From Crocinitomicaceae bacterium (GTDB lineage Bacteria > Bacteroidota > Bacteroidia > Flavobacteriales_D > Crocinitomicaceae), in NCBI GenBank assembly GCA_017984635.1, contig JAGNZC010000021.1:1-46005 (forward strand): DNA of 46,005 nucleotides. The letters are read 5' to 3'. The notes beneath the pieces are model-generated. The model ran no database searches and was not told the DNA's origin. It was given only the letters and a program-made list of their open reading frames with translations. Positions 1-8,218 of this stretch are shown here, in pieces. Position 1 is the stretch's first letter; every line of letters begins with the position of its first letter. A program made the position numbers and the translations under genes.

Positions 1-212
1 GTGGACGAACCTCTGGTGTACCTGTTGTGGCGCCAGCTGCATCGCAGGGTAGCTATGTTCGGATGAGATAAGCGCTGAAAGCATCTAAGCACGAAACTCA
101 CCTCAAGATGAGATTTCTTTTAAGGGCCGTGGAAGACTACCACGTTGATAGGCTACAGGTGTAAAGACAGTAATGTCAAAGCCGAGTAGTACTAATTACC
201 CGTAGACTTATA
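1..212 (+). rRNA. 23S ribosomal RNA, 3' end (partial)
   Basis: The sequence matches the conserved 3' domain of bacterial 23S rRNA: the AGTA-like and GGATGAGATAAGCGCTGAAAG stretch around 58-81, the conserved GAAGACTACCACGTTGATAGG segment around 130-152, and the terminal GTACTAATTACCCGTAGACT segment near 187-207. The 5' part lies outside the window. The 3' boundary is estimated from related sequences, to within about 8 bases. It is followed after about 75 bases by the 5S gene, which is the normal 23S-5S order. Confidence 0.95.
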
Positions 213-286
213 GTCTTTTTATTCTAGCAATTTTACTGCTTCAGTCATCCGATATTCAATCAATTAGAACTAAAACATTTAACGTT

Positions 287-398
<112 letters not shown>

Positions 399-403
399 TT
401 TTT

Positions 404-434
404 AAGCCCCTTCAGTAATGTTGGGGCTTTTTTT
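404..434 (+). terminator. Rho-independent terminator of the rRNA operon
   Basis: A perfect AAGCCCC/GGGGCTT stem (404-410 with 423-429) with a 12-nt loop is followed directly by a run of T. It lies 6 bases after the 5S gene, so it ends the rRNA operon. No tRNA gene is seen between the 5S gene and this hairpin. Confidence 0.85.
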
Positions 435-510
435 ATGCGTAAACTTTTTTATGATATTGTATATATTATTGAAGTACAATAATAGAATTAGTCTGAAGGA
501 ATATGAGGGC

Positions 511-1077
511 TTATTTAAATGAATATACTTTTGTAGGACTTACACAATAGTCTAATCCAATATCATGTGTGTCAAATGGAAGTAGTGCTTCTTGTACTTC
601 GAAGTGACTTAAACCAATTTTTATACTGTCTACTGGTAATTGTTTTAAAAAACGATCATAAAATCCTTTCCCATATCCTAATCTATTTCCTTTTATATCA
701 AAAGATAATAAAGGAATTAGTACAATTTTTATTTCGTTAACTTTTATTTCTTCACCATTAATTGGCTCTAATATTCCATATTCATTTTCAACTAATTCAG
801 TGTAATCATCCCAAATATAATTTGTTAATGTAGAATTTCTAAAGTTTGATTTTGATAATACTATAGTGCAATTATTTTTTTTATAGAAATTTATTATTGG
901 AAAAGTATCTATTTCTTTTTTTTTAATAATTGGAAGATAAATATGGATATTTTGATTAGTGAAATTAAAATATTTAATCAATAGTAATTTGATGCTTTCT
1001 GAATTTTGAATAATTGTTTCGGAAGTTAAATTCATCCGTTTTTGTAGTATATTTTTTCTAATTTCAGTTTTTGTCAT
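511..1077 (-). CDS. 5-formyltetrahydrofolate cyclo-ligase
   Basis: This 188-residue protein has the length and motifs of the 5-FTHF cyclo-ligase (MTHFS/YgfA) family, which converts 5-formyl-THF to 5,10-methenyl-THF using ATP in the cytoplasm. The diagnostic C-terminal motif GNRLGYGKGFYDRFL is at residues 130-144, preceded by the hydrophobic IVLIPLLSFD strand. The N-terminal K-R-x-x-L...R helix (residues 3-14) fits the family's nucleotide-binding start. It is monocistronic, converging on the rRNA operon, and divergent from the 1152 gene. The start is the ATG at 1077. Nothing odd is seen. Confidence 0.92.
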   Translation of the reverse strand: MTKTEIRKNILQKRMNLTSETIIQNSESIKLLLIKYFNFTNQNIHIYLPIIKKKEIDTFPIINFYKKNNCTIVLSKSNFRNSTLTNYIWDDYTELVENEYGILEPINGEEIKVNEIKIVLIPLLSFDIKGNRLGYGKGFYDRFLKQLPVDSIKIGLSHFEVQEALLPFDTHDIGLDYCVSPTKVYSFK

Positions 1078-1151
1078 AATAATTAGTTAAAAAAAAAAGT
1101 TATTGCAATTTTATTCATAAATTCATACTTTAAAATTAAAAAAATATTCGA

Positions 1152-2054
1152 ATGAAATTTTTATTGCTTAGTCTATTTTTAAATCCATTGATTTCATTAG
1201 CTCAAGATGATTCTTTATATGTTGAAGAAATTCAATATGATATAGAAGATTCACTTATTGTTAAAGAAACGTTTCAATCAACTAGAATAATAAATGGACA
1301 TTCTATTGAAACACTAAGAAAAGGAGTGTTAGAATTTAGAGTTGAACACCGATTTGGTGATATTGGTGGAATAGATGGTGGTATTCAAACTATGTTTGGT
1401 TTTGATAATTCATCAGATATCAGAATTGCATTTGAATACGGTTTAACTGATAAGTTAATGGTCGGCTTAGGAAGATCAAAAGGCACAGGAGAGCCTTATC
1501 GTTCTTTAATCGATGGCTTTGCAAAATACAGAGTTTTTAACCAAGTAAAAAGAGGTTTTCCATTTTCCATGTCTGTGTTAGGAACAACTAGTTTTACATA
1601 CATGAAAGCATCATCTGATTTAACACAAGTTAGTAGTTTTCCTAAATGGGAGCATCGATTAGCCTATTCTGTACAATTAAATTTAGCTAAGAAATTTGGT
1701 GATAAATTTAGTTTTGCAGTGATGCCGACATTAGTCCATAGAAATTTTGTTGCAGCTGATGATGATAATACTATTTTTTCTTTGGGAAGTGGTTTGCGTT
1801 TAGCATTAAATTCTAAAATGGCAATTTTACTTGAGTATTATCATTGTTTCACGAATGATGCAATCAGAAAAACCAATTACAATAGTTTAGGAGTAGCTTT
1901 TGAATGGTTTACTTTCGGACATAATTTCACTGTTAATTTAACGAATTCATCTGGTTTTGGTGAAACACAATTTATAACTAATACTTTCGATAGTTGGAAT
2001 AAAGGTCAATTTAGACTTGGTTTCTGTATTGGAAGAAAATGGGAAAAAGAATAA
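1152..2054 (+). CDS. Outer-membrane beta-barrel protein, DUF5777-like
   Basis: The 300-residue product starts with a signal peptide (MKFLLLSLFLNPLISLAQ). The rest is rich in alternating aromatic/polar strands. The segment around residues 57-105 (LRKGVLEFRVEHRFGDIGG, then FGFDNSSDIRIAFEYGLTD) matches my memory of the Bacteroidota DUF5777 barrel family. No enzymatic motif is visible, and the function is unknown. It ends in an aromatic-rich strand, as expected for an outer-membrane barrel. It lies 38 bases before the YceI gene on the same strand and could be co-transcribed with the 2093-4251 group, though no promoter was found that settles this. Confidence 0.8.
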   Translation: MKFLLLSLFLNPLISLAQDDSLYVEEIQYDIEDSLIVKETFQSTRIINGHSIETLRKGVLEFRVEHRFGDIGGIDGGIQTMFGFDNSSDIRIAFEYGLTDKLMVGLGRSKGTGEPYRSLIDGFAKYRVFNQVKRGFPFSMSVLGTTSFTYMKASSDLTQVSSFPKWEHRLAYSVQLNLAKKFGDKFSFAVMPTLVHRNFVAADDDNTIFSLGSGLRLALNSKMAILLEYYHCFTNDAIRKTNYNSLGVAFEWFTFGHNFTVNLTNSSGFGETQFITNTFDSWNKGQFRLGFCIGRKWEKE

Positions 2055-2092
2055 TAAACACATATATTACCGAATAATTTAATTTACAATTT

Positions 2093-2629
2093 ATGAAAAA
2101 AGTATTTTATCCGTTAGCAGCATCATTGTTGTTGTTAACTTCAGCAAAACTTGCATTTACACCGCAAGATTATAAAGTAAAAGAAGGTCATTCAATTGCC
2201 TTTAAAAGTAAAGATCCAAGTGGGATTTTTAAAGATGCTAAAGGTTCTGTTAAATTTGATGAAAATGATTTAGAAAATTCGTTAATTGATTTAACTTTCA
2301 AAGTAAATTCTATTTCTACAGGAAACGGAATGATGAACAAAAAAGCGCAAACTGAAGAGTGGTTTGATGCAGATAAACACCCAGAAATTAAATTTGAATC
2401 AACTAAGATTGCTAAATCTGGAGATGCTTTTAACGTTTTAGGAAATTTAACAATTAAAGGAATTACAAAAGCGAAAAAAGTGCCAATGAAAGTTACTAAA
2501 TCAGGTAATGATTTAGTTTTAACAGGTACTTTTGGAGTTAACCGCATAGAATATAAAATTGGAAAGAAAAGTGATGCAGTTCCAGACGTTATGAATATCA
2601 CGTATTCAATTCCAGTAACAAAAAAATAA
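2093..2629 (+). CDS. YceI family periplasmic protein
   Basis: The 178-residue protein has a signal peptide ending near residue 22 and a single YceI/lipocalin-like barrel domain (about 25-178). Family features include the opening HSIAFKSKDPSGIFKDAKGSV strand region, 'NGMMNKKAQTEEWFDADKHPEIKFES' in the middle, and the closing 'GTFGVNRIEYKIGKKS'. YceI proteins bind isoprenoid-type lipids; the ligand here cannot be told. It heads a close gene group (gaps of 4, -1 and 11 bases) with a membrane protein and two CxxCH proteins. YceI next to cytochromes is a recurrent arrangement and hints at an electron-transfer or quinone-linked role (inference). Confidence 0.92.
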   Translation: MKKVFYPLAASLLLLTSAKLAFTPQDYKVKEGHSIAFKSKDPSGIFKDAKGSVKFDENDLENSLIDLTFKVNSISTGNGMMNKKAQTEEWFDADKHPEIKFESTKIAKSGDAFNVLGNLTIKGITKAKKVPMKVTKSGNDLVLTGTFGVNRIEYKIGKKSDAVPDVMNITYSIPVTKK

Positions 2630-2633
2630 GAAA

Positions 2634-3029
2634 ATGTTTAAAAATCATTTGTTTCACGGTATAACGGCTGGTCTTGTTTCAGGTATAGCTTGTTATTTAT
2701 TTTATTCCATACTAAAAGATGAATTTATGTATGATTTTTCAAAAATCATTACTTCTATGAATCTATTTGGTGCGTGTATGTTTGGATCTGTTTTAGCATC
2801 CATCGGATACTTTATAGCTAAAAAAGTAACGCCAAAATACAGTGACATACTATTTAATAGTGTCTTTACTATTTTAGTTTTTGCAAGTTTAATTTCACCT
2901 ATGTTATTTAAATTACCATTAGATTTTGACGAGTATTTAACAGTGATTTTCCCAACATATGCGATGACAATGCACTTTTTTCCAGCTTTAATTTGGTTTG
3001 CATTGAAACCAATATTTATTCGTTCATAA
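2634..3029 (+). CDS. Small four-helix membrane protein, unknown function
   Basis: The 131-residue protein has about four transmembrane segments (roughly 8-26, 42-64, 74-93 and 104-127) and no soluble domain. I do not recognise the family; Bacteroidota have many such small integral proteins of unknown function. It starts 4 bases after the YceI stop, and its TAA stop shares a base with the ATG of the next gene (TAATG), so translation is likely coupled. The context suggests an inner-membrane partner of the YceI and CxxCH proteins. Confidence 0.75.
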   Translation: MFKNHLFHGITAGLVSGIACYLFYSILKDEFMYDFSKIITSMNLFGACMFGSVLASIGYFIAKKVTPKYSDILFNSVFTILVFASLISPMLFKLPLDFDEYLTVIFPTYAMTMHFFPALIWFALKPIFIRS

Positions 3030-3373
3030 TGAAAAGTTTACTTTTGATTTTTATAGCCTTTATCGTATTGACAGCTTGTAAAAAAGATAAAGCGCCTGTA
3101 ACTGTTGTTGATAGTACTTGTACTCAAACTATATCATTTGCTAATCAAATTCTTCCGATGATGCAAACATATTGTATTAGTTGTCATGATTATGGGAATT
3201 CAACAGGATACATTTTAACAAATCATTCCAATATTTCAGCAAATGCTTCCTTAATTCATAATTCACTTTTAGGAACTTCAGTTCAATTAATGCCTCAAGG
3301 TGGTCCTGCATTGAATGATTCTTTAATCAAACAATTCTCGTGTTGGATCAATCAAGGAAAACAAAATAATTAA
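3029..3373 (+). CDS. Lipoprotein with one c-type haem motif
   Basis: The open frame extends up to 2993, but the ATG at 3029 starts a clear lipoprotein signal (MKSLLLIFIAFIVLTACKK, lipobox LTAC) and sits on the upstream stop, so 3029 is chosen (114 residues). A single CISCH haem-attachment motif is at about residues 49-53. The downstream 'LMPQGG' could supply the distal methionine ligand, as in mono-haem cytochrome c domains, and the end 'LIKQFSCWINQG' matches the usual final helix. It is probably a membrane-anchored periplasmic or outer-membrane cytochrome. The redox partner is unknown. Confidence 0.82.
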   Translation: MKSLLLIFIAFIVLTACKKDKAPVTVVDSTCTQTISFANQILPMMQTYCISCHDYGNSTGYILTNHSNISANASLIHNSLLGTSVQLMPQGGPALNDSLIKQFSCWINQGKQNN

Positions 3374-3384
3374 ATTTAATAAAT

Positions 3385-4251
3385 ATGAAACGTTACACTT
3401 TAACTATTACTACTGTTTTAACACTTTCAGCTCTTTTTTCGTTTAGAAATCACTCTGTTAAAGTTGAAAAATATAATTATTCTAAAGCACATTTTAAAAA
3501 TGCAAATGGTTCACCAGTAGGTAAGACAGGTGCCCCGGGTGAAAATTCTTGTACGAGTTGTCACAGTGGTTCCGCACAATCTGGAGCAACAGAAAATGCT
3601 TTTATATTGTTTGATGCTACTACTACACCAGTTACAAGTTATGTTCCTGGGCAATTGTATGCAGTTTCTTTGTCTATGAATTCAAATCCAAGTAAAAAAG
3701 GTTTTCAAGCAACGGCATTAGACGCAAATGGCAATATGGCTGGTACATTCACAGCTGGTTTAAATACAGCAATTAATGGAACTAGTAAAAAATATGCCAA
3801 CCATAAATCAACAAGTAATAACGCTTCTACAACTGCCTGGCTATGGACATGGACAGCTCCAACATCTAATGTTGGAAATGTAACTTTCTATGTAGCAACT
3901 AATAAAGCAAATGGTAATAATAATGATAACGGGGATGTTATTTATTTATCTCAACATGTTATAGGTTCTACTGCAAGTATTGAAGAAGATCAGTTTAACA
4001 CTAATTTAGTAGTCGGTGTGAATACTGAATCCAATCAAATTCAAGTTAATTTTGATGCTTTATCGGTTGAAAATTTATATTTGAATTTTGTTGACGCAAG
4101 CGGAAAATCTGTTTTCACGAAAGATTTAGGTGTTACTTCTGTTGGGAAAAATAAACATTCAATTCTTCTCCCTTCAGAAATCAAACAAGGTGTTTATTTT
4201 GTTCATGTTTTCATCGGAAACAAAGCTATAAGTAAGAAAATTATATTATAA
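3385..4251 (+). CDS. Secreted CxxCH protein with Reeler-like domain and T9SS sorting domain
   Basis: The 288-residue protein has an N-terminal hydrophobic export signal, then GAPGENSCTSCHSG (about residues 50-63), where CTSCH is a haem-type motif. A beta-rich domain resembling the Reeler/'choice-of-anchor V' domain spans about 65-195 (YVPGQLYAVSLSM, GFQATALDANGNMAG, TAWLWTWTAP, VTFYVATNKANG). The last ~75 residues (ending GVYFVHVFIGNKAISKKIIL) are a type A T9SS sorting domain. It is therefore predicted to reach the cell surface. It is last in the YceI gene group, and the terminator at 4270-4294 follows. No enzyme function can be given. Confidence 0.82.
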   Translation: MKRYTLTITTVLTLSALFSFRNHSVKVEKYNYSKAHFKNANGSPVGKTGAPGENSCTSCHSGSAQSGATENAFILFDATTTPVTSYVPGQLYAVSLSMNSNPSKKGFQATALDANGNMAGTFTAGLNTAINGTSKKYANHKSTSNNASTTAWLWTWTAPTSNVGNVTFYVATNKANGNNNDNGDVIYLSQHVIGSTASIEEDQFNTNLVVGVNTESNQIQVNFDALSVENLYLNFVDASGKSVFTKDLGVTSVGKNKHSILLPSEIKQGVYFVHVFIGNKAISKKIIL

Positions 4252-4269
4252 TTCGATACTAATTATAGA

Positions 4270-4296
4270 AAAGCTCATTTTATAAATGGGCTTTTT
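4270..4296. terminator. Bidirectional terminator between convergent genes
   Basis: An 11-bp stem (AAAGCTCATTT with AAATGGGCTTT, one G-U pair) with a 3-nt loop is followed by T's on the plus strand and preceded by A's. It lies between the stops of the genes ending at 4251 (plus) and 4297 (minus), so it can serve both. Confidence 0.75.
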
Positions 4297-4863
4297 TTAT
4301 GTCAATCTTTTTGTGACTAAATCTTCTACTTTTTTATAAAATTGAGCAGGTTGGTATGTTCGCCATTCAATGTCTTCTAATTCACCACCCATAACGAAGT
4401 AATGATCAATATTAATTCGCTCAAATTCATTGATGACATGATCGTGGAAATTAATCAAGGCAATCCATCCATCTTCTACATCATCAAACCATTCTTCATA
4501 ATAACAATCATCTGAATAATGAAAATTCAGTACATTTTCTCCAATTAATAGAAATTTATTGATACCATTATTAATCAAAGGCTCAATAATATCTCTTTTC
4601 AAGGTCATGATATCGTTTTCGATCGCATCGTTCCATTCTCCCATTAATTCAATGATTGAATAGTTTTCTTCGTAATCGGTCATCAATACCTTTAAATACA
4701 ATGTTGGTGAACCAATCTCGTCCCATTGCGGGTGAATGTAAAAATTATATACACTGTTTAAAAACTCAAATTCGCTATAAATTCGATTGTAGAAAGGTGA
4801 TGTAGGATCGTCAGAAGCTATGTAGTGATTTCTCCAGCCATAGAATGGTTCTATTAAGTGCAT
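4297..4863 (-). CDS. Conserved hypothetical acidic protein
   Basis: The 188-residue protein has no signal peptide or membrane segment and is unusually rich in Tyr, Trp, Asp and Glu (for example 'FHYSDDCYYEEWFDDVEDGW' in the middle). It is predicted to be cytoplasmic. I do not recognise a family or catalytic motif. It begins 2 bases after the stop of the upstream lytic transglycosylase gene on the same strand, so the two are almost certainly one operon. A cell-wall link is suggested only by that neighbour. Confidence 0.75.
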   Translation of the reverse strand: MHLIEPFYGWRNHYIASDDPTSPFYNRIYSEFEFLNSVYNFYIHPQWDEIGSPTLYLKVLMTDYEENYSIIELMGEWNDAIENDIMTLKRDIIEPLINNGINKFLLIGENVLNFHYSDDCYYEEWFDDVEDGWIALINFHDHVINEFERINIDHYFVMGGELEDIEWRTYQPAQFYKKVEDLVTKRLT

Positions 4864-4865
4864 GT

Positions 4866-5804
4866 TTATTGTAAACGTTTAATTTCCGTACAAGTAGCGT
4901 ATACAAGTTCGTCTAAAATAAATTGTGAAGCCAATGCTAATTGCGTGTAATTTTGAGAATTATTACCGAATGATGCCGCCTTTGTTTGCCACATTTCTAA
5001 AATTAATTCTTTACTCCCTTTTTGAGGCGCAATTTTAGAAATGACAGCTCTTACATTGGATGCACCAGCATGATAGACATGTAAAACAAACAATCTAAAC
5101 CATAAGTCTGATTCGTTATAGGCAATGTTATGATCTGAAAGGATACTTTTTGCAGAAGGGATGCAAACGCGTTCGATTAATTTAGAAGCAGCATATGCTG
5201 AACGCTCAAAGCTTTTTCGTTCATCGAAGTCAGTGTTAACAACTAAACCATACGAACGTGCAACACTTGGCATTAATTGAAACGCACCATATGCTCCAAC
5301 ACTTGATTTTTTTAATTGGCCAGGACTTTCAATTAATAATATAGCTTGAGCGTACCAAGGGTCAACACCATTACGTTCAAATTCTTTAATCCCTTTTGAA
5401 AGAGATGGGTACACATCTTTGAATCTGTAAAAATCATTTTTACCAGTTGTAACATTTATTTGTTCTGTAGTGGATAATCCATGTGCTAAACGAACACTAT
5501 CTCTGTATAAATCTTTTTGAAATTCAGTTTGAGCGGACCATTTTTTTAGCGCGACTTTTGCAATTATTTTACGATTAGCGGCAACATTAATTAAACAAGA
5601 ATCTGGCGAAAGTTGCATGATTTGTTTCCAAAATTGCGTTTGAGGTAATGTGTCCCATCTGTGTTCATACAATTTGTCAGCATGTAACAAGGTGTTCATA
5701 GTTGTTTCATTTTGAACAATGATTTTTTCATTATCCCATTTTGTTTGAGAAAAAGAGATGAATGGCACAAAACAAAGGCTGAATAAGATGGTTTTAACTT
5801 GCAT
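4866..5804 (-). CDS. Lytic transglycosylase (SLT-like domain)
   Basis: The 312-residue protein has a signal peptide (MQVKTILFSLCFVPFISFSQ). A transglycosylase SLT/GEWL-like fold lies at about residues 140-290. The catalytic Glu is E159 in AQAILLIESPG, followed by GAYGAFQLMPSVARSYGL (170-187), the usual substrate-groove motif (G-x-x-G-x-x-Q-x-M-P). It would cleave peptidoglycan in the periplasm to give 1,6-anhydro ends. The N-terminal ~130 residues are of unknown function. It is first gene of a two-gene operon with the 4297-4863 gene, with a candidate -7 box at 5828-5835. Confidence 0.88.
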   Translation of the reverse strand: MQVKTILFSLCFVPFISFSQTKWDNEKIIVQNETTMNTLLHADKLYEHRWDTLPQTQFWKQIMQLSPDSCLINVAANRKIIAKVALKKWSAQTEFQKDLYRDSVRLAHGLSTTEQINVTTGKNDFYRFKDVYPSLSKGIKEFERNGVDPWYAQAILLIESPGQLKKSSVGAYGAFQLMPSVARSYGLVVNTDFDERKSFERSAYAASKLIERVCIPSAKSILSDHNIAYNESDLWFRLFVLHVYHAGASNVRAVISKIAPQKGSKELILEMWQTKAASFGNNSQNYTQLALASQFILDELVYATCTEIKRLQ

Positions 5805-5827
5805 AGATTTAATTATAACACTTATTT

Positions 5828-5835
5828 CAAAATTA
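5828..5835 (-). promoter_or_regulatory. Candidate -7 box (TAATTTTG) of the transglycosylase operon
   Basis: TAATTTTG on the minus strand matches the Bacteroidota -7 consensus TAnnTTTG and lies 23 bases before the ATG at 5804. No TTG was found at the proper -33 distance, so this is only partly supported. Confidence 0.45.
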
Positions 5836-5932
5836 CATATTTAGTTCATGTTGTTTGTTTGAAATTAATATAGTAACAAACGTATCAATGTTTAAAAGAT
5901 TACATTTTTAAAATGGATTCAAAGAACTTTCT

Positions 5933-5940
5933 TACATTTG
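5933..5940 (+). promoter_or_regulatory. Candidate -7 box (TACATTTG) of yidD
   Basis: TACATTTG exactly matches TAnnTTTG and ends 3 bases before the ATG at 5944 (9 before the ATG at 5950). Its final TTG is the false in-frame start at 5938. Transcription would start at or next to the start codon, so the mRNA would be leaderless or nearly so. There is no clear -33 TTG. Confidence 0.5.
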
Positions 5941-5943
5941 AAT

Positions 5944-6186
5944 ATGCAAATGATATTTAAAATTCTTTCTTTTCCGATTTTGCTTCTAGTAAAAGTATAT
6001 CAATGGGTTATTTCACCTATTTTTCCTGCAAGTTGTCGATTTACACCTACTTGTTCTAATTATATGTTAGAAGCTGTTCGTGTTTGGGGACCTTTCAAAG
6101 GAACTTATTTAGGGATAAAACGAATTTTATCTTGTCATCCATGGGGTAGACATGGTCATGATCCTGTACCTCAAAAAAAAAGGTGA
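5944..6186 (+). CDS. yidD: YidD, membrane protein insertion efficiency factor
   Basis: The 80-residue protein is a full-length YidD: an amphipathic N-terminal hydrophobic helix followed by the family core [26 protein letters not shown] with its three conserved Cys, then '[24 protein letters not shown]'. YidD helps YidC insert proteins into the inner membrane. The frame opens at a TTG (5938), but that codon is part of the -7 box TACATTTG. The ATG at 5944 is therefore preferred, and the ATG at 5950 is also possible. Unlike in many bacteria, rnpA/rpmH/yidC are not next to it. The hairpin at 6178-6204 overlaps its stop. Confidence 0.93.
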   Translation: MQMIFKILSFPILLLVKVYQWVISPIFPASCRFTPTCSNYMLEAVRVWGPFKGTYLGIKRILSCHPWGRHGHDPVPQKKR

Positions 6187-6204
6187 ATTAATCATCCACC
6201 TTTT
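6178..6204. terminator. Bidirectional terminator after yidD
   Basis: An 8-bp stem (AAAAGGTG with CACCTTTT), with A's before and T's after, overlaps the yidD stop codon (6184-6186) and faces the convergent glycosyltransferase gene ending at 6234. Confidence 0.7.
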
Positions 6205-6233
6205 ATATTCATTGTACAAATGTTCTTATTTTC

Positions 6234-8111
6234 TTATTTTCCGCTTTGACGATTTTCTTTTAATGTTGAAAAGAAGATTACTCCGTATCCAATTGATAAC
6301 ATTAAGTGGAAAGGCATCATGCCTAAATCACCATATATAGTTCGAATTACTGCTGTGTAACCAAATACAACCATTAAAATCCCTTCAGCAATATTGATGA
6401 TGGACAAACTCTTTTTGTCGTATTTATTTCCTTTGAATTCACTTTTTACTGAAACATTGAATTTTGGTGTACGAACAAATGAACTTTTGATTCCTAAGTA
6501 ACCTTCTAAAACAGCTACAGTATTACTTAATGATAATCCCATTGAAACGACTAAGAATTGGAAGAATCTTCCTACAAATCGGATGAAAGATTTGAATGTA
6601 TTTTCAGTTTTGTCTCTGTACGCATTCCAATAATAGTACATTAAGAAAACAGTACTAATTATAAAGAATCCCATAAATTGAAGGACATTGTTTAAATCGG
6701 AGAAGCTATCCTTTACATGTAATACCGCTAAAGAAAGTAAGGATATCACAAAAATAAAGACAAATACAGTTGAATTGAATAAGTGAGATAAACCGTGAAT
6801 ACGATCCGCTAATTTTACATTTTTAGCTGTTAAAATGGTTTTCCACATTTTTACAAAACACTCAGCTCCACCTTTCATCCAACGGTGTTGTTGGCTTTTT
6901 AGAGCAGACATTGTAATTGGTAATTCTGCTGGAGCTATTACATCTTCTAAATATTGGAATTTCCATCCTTTTATTTGCGCACGGTAACTTAAGTCTAAAT
7001 CTTCTGTTAATGTATCGTGTTCCCAACCTCCTGCATCTTCAATGCATTTTTTACGCCATATTCCACCAGTTCCATTAAAGTTGATGTAATGTCCTGCAGC
7101 GTTTCTTCCACCTTGTTCAATCGCGAAGTGGCCGTTTAATCCAAACGCTTGTAATTCTGTTAAGATAGAATAGGATTTATTGATGTGTCCCCAACGTGTT
7201 TGAACAACACCAATATTTTCATTTTCAAAGTAAGGCATCGTTTTTTGTAACCAATCTGCATCAGGGATAAAATCTGCATCAAAAATTGCAATGAATTCAC
7301 TTTCAACACGATCCATTGCAGCATCTAAAGCACCAGCTTTGTATCCTGTTCTGTCCACACGGTGAATGTGTTGGATATTGATTCCTCGTGCAGCAACTTC
7401 AGCTACCTTTTTTGCGATAACATCTTTTGTTTCGTCAGTTGAATCATCCAAAACTTGGATTTGTAATTTATCTGAAGGATAATCAAAATTTGCAATTGTT
7501 TCAATGATTCGATCTGCAACATACAATTCGTTGAACATTGGCAATTGAATCGTTACTTTAGGTGTTGTTGCAGGGTCGTAAATTGGTTCTTTTTTAACTA
7601 TTTTGTTCTTTTTATTACGAACGTAAGCGATTGCCAACGATAATTGTAAAACACTATAAAAGAAAACTAATAATAAGCAAAGGCCGTAAAAGGTTAAAAT
7701 AATTTTAGCTACTAAATGAGACCAATAATGTTCCTTTTTACCACGATCTCCCCAATTAAATAACCAAGAAACTTTTAATTTTCCTGTAATAGGTGATCCA
7801 AATACATAATTTTTAGAAACATGTTCTTCAGCATTTGTTTCAAAATTGAATTTTGTATCTGTGTAATCTTTATCTGTAATGTGGAAGGTGTATTTTCCAA
7901 CGGGCACATTTTTAAACGAAAAATAACCATTGTCATCTGTTTCAGCTACAAATTTTTTCTTCGTAGACTGATTTTGAATCATGATTTCACATTTTTCAAT
8001 TGTTTCTTCTGTACGTTGGTCAATCATTTGACCTTTAATCTGTTTTGTAACTTGCGAAAACGAAGTTAAACTGATAAAAACAGCAAAAAGAAAAATTAAT
8101 TTTTTAGTCAT
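6234..8111 (-). CDS. BcsA-like GT2 processive glycosyltransferase with N-terminal periplasmic domain
   Basis: The 625-residue protein begins with a signal peptide (1-20) and a carboxypeptidase-regulatory/CNA-B-like beta-sandwich (about 24-92; TDDNGYFSFKNVPVGKYTF). A transmembrane segment follows (about 135-162), then a cytoplasmic GT2 domain (185-415) with DDS (222-224), DAD (278-280), TED (369-371) and QQHRW (407-411). These are the D, DxD, D and QxxRW motifs of processive inner-membrane synthases such as cellulose synthase. Four or more membrane helices follow. The sugar is unknown; related CESA-like enzymes make beta-glucans or glucomannan. There is no BcsB/PilZ partner nearby. The N-terminal sandwich on a synthase is unusual. 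Confidence 0.88.
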   Translation of the reverse strand: MTKKLIFLFAVFISLTSFSQVTKQIKGQMIDQRTEETIEKCEIMIQNQSTKKKFVAETDDNGYFSFKNVPVGKYTFHITDKDYTDTKFNFETNAEEHVSKNYVFGSPITGKLKVSWLFNWGDRGKKEHYWSHLVAKIILTFYGLCLLLVFFYSVLQLSLAIAYVRNKKNKIVKKEPIYDPATTPKVTIQLPMFNELYVADRIIETIANFDYPSDKLQIQVLDDSTDETKDVIAKKVAEVAARGINIQHIHRVDRTGYKAGALDAAMDRVESEFIAIFDADFIPDADWLQKTMPYFENENIGVVQTRWGHINKSYSILTELQAFGLNGHFAIEQGGRNAAGHYINFNGTGGIWRKKCIEDAGGWEHDTLTEDLDLSYRAQIKGWKFQYLEDVIAPAELPITMSALKSQQHRWMKGGAECFVKMWKTILTAKNVKLADRIHGLSHLFNSTVFVFIFVISLLSLAVLHVKDSFSDLNNVLQFMGFFIISTVFLMYYYWNAYRDKTENTFKSFIRFVGRFFQFLVVSMGLSLSNTVAVLEGYLGIKSSFVRTPKFNVSVKSEFKGNKYDKKSLSIINIAEGILMVVFGYTAVIRTIYGDLGMMPFHLMLSIGYGVIFFSTLKENRQSGK

Positions 8112-8137
8112 AGTATAGTACCTTAAGATAAAGTAAG

Positions 8138-8166
8138 TAAATATAAAGTTTTCTAATTAATAACAA
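8138..8166 (-). promoter_or_regulatory. Candidate promoter of the BcsA-like gene
   Basis: On the minus strand TTG (8166-8164), an 18-base spacer and TATATTTA (8145-8138) approximate the TTG-N-TAnnTTTG pattern, with the last base differing. It is 26 bases before the ATG. Confidence 0.5.
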
Positions 8167-8218
8167 TTCGAATCACTAGAAAACTTATTTATTTCTTATT
8201 GATTTAGTTATTTTAAAA

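Noticed and set aside
435..510. Possible tRNA gene downstream of the 5S rRNA
   Set aside because: No cloverleaf or TTCGA-type T-loop sequence is found; the stretch is plain AT-rich spacer after the terminator.
2188..2601. 137-codon open frame on the minus strand inside the YceI gene
   Set aside because: It lies fully antisense to a gene of a clear family and has no recognisable protein features.
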